In this document: piece by piece, positions 4,457-5,541 of the stretch
Layout: each line of letters begins with the position of its first letter
Numbering within the stretch: position 1 is the stretch's first letter
Source of the DNA: an uncultured Bacteroidota bacterium
GTDB taxonomy: Bacteria; Bacteroidota; Bacteroidia; Bacteroidales; SZUA-534
Assembly (NCBI GenBank): GCA_937885735.1
Contig: CALABN010000350.1
Location: 1-5,541 of the forward strand
Length of the DNA stretch: 5,541 bases
Direction: 5' to 3'
Notes under the pieces: model-generated
Database searches by the model: none
Seen by the model: the letters and a program-made list of their open reading frames with translations, nothing else
Told to the model about the DNA's origin: nothing
Position numbers and translations under genes: made by a program

Positions 4457-5541
4457 TCACAGTGAGGAATCGTCTTGTCGCAGGCCAGCAACCGCCTCGC
4501 ACATACGCATATAGCGCCATACAACGGCGAGTATCAGCGCAAAGAACACTATGACTGGAATTCGATATCGCACCAAAGCGCCAAAATTAGCTGTTGTCAG
4601 CCCGACAAAAAACGCATATGTGACCATAAACACAAATGCCGCTATAAGGAACGGATTGCGAATAATAACCTTGCAAATGCGCCTCAGTCCGAAATGGAAC
4701 ATCACATAACAAAGCAAAACGAAAAGCGTAAGCGTCTCCATTGCCGATATAAGCATAAGCCCATTGCGGGTGTCCCACAGGAACGGCCGGAACATTCCTG
4801 CCACTATTGCCTGCGGTGCCTTCGATATGATTCCGCCTATAGTAGGTTCAAAGGCACCTATGTCGAAGCTGTTGCCGCCGTAATATTCCCTTTTCAAGTC
4901 ATCCTGAATAATTACAGCAGTCTCAATTATTGCGTCAAGCGACTGGTATCGGTCATTGACCATTGAGCCCAACTTTGAGAACAACCCCACCCCCACAAGC
5001 CATATCGCGACAGCTATTATCGGGAACACAAGAGTCCTGAAAAACTGCGAGTGCATCTTATAAACATATTCAAAACCCAACCAGATAAGGCACGCTCCCA
5101 TTGTGGTGAAGAACGAATACGGCCTTATGCTGATGCTCATATACCCAACAACAACAAGCACAACGACGTTGCGGAATATGTGACGTTTTGCTACAAGCAC
5201 CTCATACACGGCGCAGAACAGGAACATTGACGCCACAAGGCACCAACTGTCCTTCAGCAACGACGAGCCCCAAAACACCACCGACGGTACAAACAGCAAG
5301 GCTATGGCAAAATTGCGTTCGTTGTTAGGGAACAGTTTGAGCATCAACCTGTAAAATTTCCAAATGCCAACATACAGGAATGCATTCAACACGACAATGT
5401 TTCCCAAAAATGTCTTGAATCCCAACAAATAAAGCGGGACATTGAACCGGCATACCGCAAACGAGTTGACATCGCGCCAATATGTAGGCCAGCCAGTGGA
5501 ATAGTCAAAGCACGAGCGCAGTTCAGGCGTATGTCCGCCAG
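4457..5541 (-). CDS. Polytopic membrane protein, 5' partial; possibly polysaccharide polymerase-like
   Basis: The frame is open from the right edge to the TGA at 4459-4457, about 361 residues in view. A TTG at 5428-5426 could be taken as a start, but the in-frame translation upstream of it (GGHTPELRSCFDYSTGW, then PTYWRDVNSFAVCRFNVPLY) is clearly coding and contains no Met, so the true start lies beyond 5541. About nine hydrophobic helices follow. Notable segments are LFVPSVVFWGSSLLKDS between the second and third helices, SISIRPYSFF, and a long polar loop (about 70 residues, with DRYQSLDAI and KREYYGGNSFD) before the last three helices; the C-terminus is charged (RQDDSSL). The large polar loop between helices, the RPY motif and the FWGS-LKD motif recall Bacteroidetes inner-membrane proteins of the O-antigen or exopolysaccharide polymerase (EpsG-like) type. 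That is only a resemblance: no neighbouring glycosyltransferase genes are in the window, and a glycosyltransferase of the GT-C fold is an alternative. Confidence 0.85.
   Translation of the reverse strand, partial: GGHTPELRSCFDYSTGWPTYWRDVNSFAVCRFNVPLYLLGFKTFLGNIVVLNAFLYVGIWKFYRLMLKLFPNNERNFAIALLFVPSVVFWGSSLLKDSWCLVASMFLFCAVYEVLVAKRHIFRNVVVLVVVGYMSISIRPYSFFTTMGACLIWLGFEYVYKMHSQFFRTLVFPIIAVAIWLVGVGLFSKLGSMVNDRYQSLDAIIETAVIIQDDLKREYYGGNSFDIGAFEPTIGGIISKAPQAIVAGMFRPFLWDTRNGLMLISAMETLTLFVLLCYVMFHFGLRRICKVIIRNPFLIAAFVFMVTYAFFVGLTTANFGALVRYRIPVIVFFALILAVVWRYMRMCEAVAGLRQDDSSL

Noticed and set aside
4444..4457. Hairpin AACTG-CCAA-CAGTT after the membrane-protein stop
   Set aside because: The stem is only five pairs and is followed on the minus strand by an A-run, not a T-run, so it is not a convincing terminator.
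4475..4966. Plus frame of 163 codons opposite the membrane protein
   Set aside because: His/Lys/Arg-rich antisense translation of hydrophobic codons in the membrane-protein gene.
5426..5428. TTG as the start codon of the membrane protein
   Set aside because: The in-frame sequence upstream to 5541 is open and clearly coding, so the real start lies outside the window.

Overview
The window looks like a piece of a Bacteroidales chromosome (phylum Bacteroidota, perhaps a gut or oral Prevotella/Bacteroides-like organism). Three things support this. TAnnTTTG-type promoter boxes precede a tRNA and a lipoprotein gene. The genes lack Shine-Dalgarno sequences and start after A/T-rich leaders. The gene content is of the kind seen in that group: a PepSY-like lipoprotein, a large secreted fibronectin-III-like protein and a short rubrerythrin. 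The species cannot be named from the sequence alone.

Left part (1-2147). A secreted protein of 641 codons is read on the minus strand (2147 to 222). It has a signal peptide, an unrecognised N-terminal region and two complete plus one interrupted fibronectin-III-like modules. Its last 30-35 residues do not fit the third module. Opposite them a plus-strand frame enters from the left edge, looks like the real coding strand up to about 330-345, and then runs on as a shadow of the secreted gene. The simplest reading is two genes that have lost their 3' ends at a junction near 330-345.

Middle (2148-3094). This is a 947-base divergent intergenic region with no convincing gene but much structure: four near-identical 18-base direct repeats in two pairs, two mutually exclusive hairpins between the pairs, a near-perfect 16-base palindrome, and a cluster of hairpins at 2608-2701 that resembles an interspersed repeat element.

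Right part (3095-5541). A complete rubrerythrin gene (plus) is followed by a 17-bp perfect inverted repeat that acts as a two-way terminator against a convergent small lipoprotein gene (minus). Next on the minus strand come tRNA-Gln(CUG), with its own promoter box and a strong hairpin terminator, and the 3' part of a polytopic membrane protein gene that leaves the window at the right edge. The genes are mostly single transcription units and show no obvious shared pathway. Rubrerythrin points to an anaerobe coping with peroxide, while the secreted protein, lipoprotein and membrane protein are cell-envelope functions.
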